Assembly: GCA_900770265.1 (NCBI GenBank)
Contig: CAAGJR010000122.1
Span: 1 to 5,252 of the forward strand
Length of the DNA stretch: 5,252 bases
Source: an uncultured Acidaminococcus sp.
Lineage (GTDB): Bacteria; Bacillota; Negativicutes; Acidaminococcales; Acidaminococcaceae
Direction of reading: 5' to 3'
Numbering within the stretch: position 1 is the stretch's first letter; the number at the start of each line of letters is the position of its first letter. Below, one piece after another: positions 5,193 through 5,252 of the stretch. Below the pieces are notes generated by a model, which did not search any database, was not told the DNA's origin, and worked only from the letters and a program-made list of their open reading frames with translations. Both the position numbers and the translations under genes were made by a program.

Positions 5193-5252
5193 ATCCTTTT
5201 CAAACTCAAATGAATAAGGCAAATCCCATGAAGGGAACGAGTACTCTACCAA
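5193..5252 (+). promoter_or_regulatory. Start of a second T-box leader (Stem I 5' arm), cut by the window end
   Basis: CCCATGAAGGGAACGAGTA at 5225-5243 matches the Stem I start of the ilvB T-box (CCCATGAAGGGAAAGAGTA) at 18 of 19 positions. It holds the AUGA kink-turn segment (5228-5231) and the AGUA of the specifier loop (5240-5243), at the right distance from a strong promoter. The specifier, T-box and terminator are outside the window, so the amino acid and the controlled gene cannot be read. An aminoacyl-tRNA synthetase, amino-acid biosynthesis gene or transporter is expected downstream. Confidence 0.8.

Overview
The window looks like a chromosomal segment from a GC-rich member of the Firmicutes. 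Two T-box tRNA-sensing leaders, strong sigma-A-type promoters (TTGACA-17-TAAAAT and TTGACA-17-TATACT) and consensus AGGAGG ribosome binding sites point to that phylum. The GC-rich coding sequence, with many CGG Arg, CTG Leu and GGC/GCC codons, would suit a Negativicutes genome such as Acidaminococcus or Megasphaera. That lineage guess is inference, not proof. Nothing here suggests a phage, transposon or CRISPR array.

Layout. Positions 1-2228 (minus strand) hold ilvB and ilvN, the catalytic and regulatory subunits of acetohydroxyacid synthase. They are joined by a 4-nt ATGA overlap, and ilvN runs off the left edge with its stop codon outside the window. Upstream of ilvB, 2229-2652 holds a promoter, a complete T-box riboswitch with terminator and antiterminator, and about 120 nt of leader containing an imperfect direct repeat. 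The T-box specifier reads as CUG (Leu). Positions 2751-4980 (plus strand) hold a divergent two-component system: a membrane sensor histidine kinase followed by an OmpR-family response regulator, overlapping by 16 nt. A likely terminator overlaps the regulator's stop codon. Next come about 150 nt of non-coding sequence rich in small hairpins. At 5158-5252 a second promoter drives the first part of another T-box leader, whose gene lies beyond the right edge.

How it works together. Acetohydroxyacid synthase makes the first committed step of valine, leucine and isoleucine synthesis. Uncharged tRNA-Leu should stabilise the antiterminator and let transcription read into ilvB-ilvN, while valine probably inhibits the enzyme through the ACT domain of IlvN. 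IlvB has Leu where most acetohydroxyacid synthases have the Trp that favours 2-ketobutyrate. This suggests an enzyme biased to the valine/leucine branch, which fits leucine-responsive control. The two-component system has no visible functional link to the ilv genes and its signal is unknown.

The points most worth a second look are the substituted IlvB active-site and herbicide-site residues, the Leu-specific T-box, the truncated second T-box with a matching promoter core, and the hairpin between the ribosome binding site and the start codon of the kinase.
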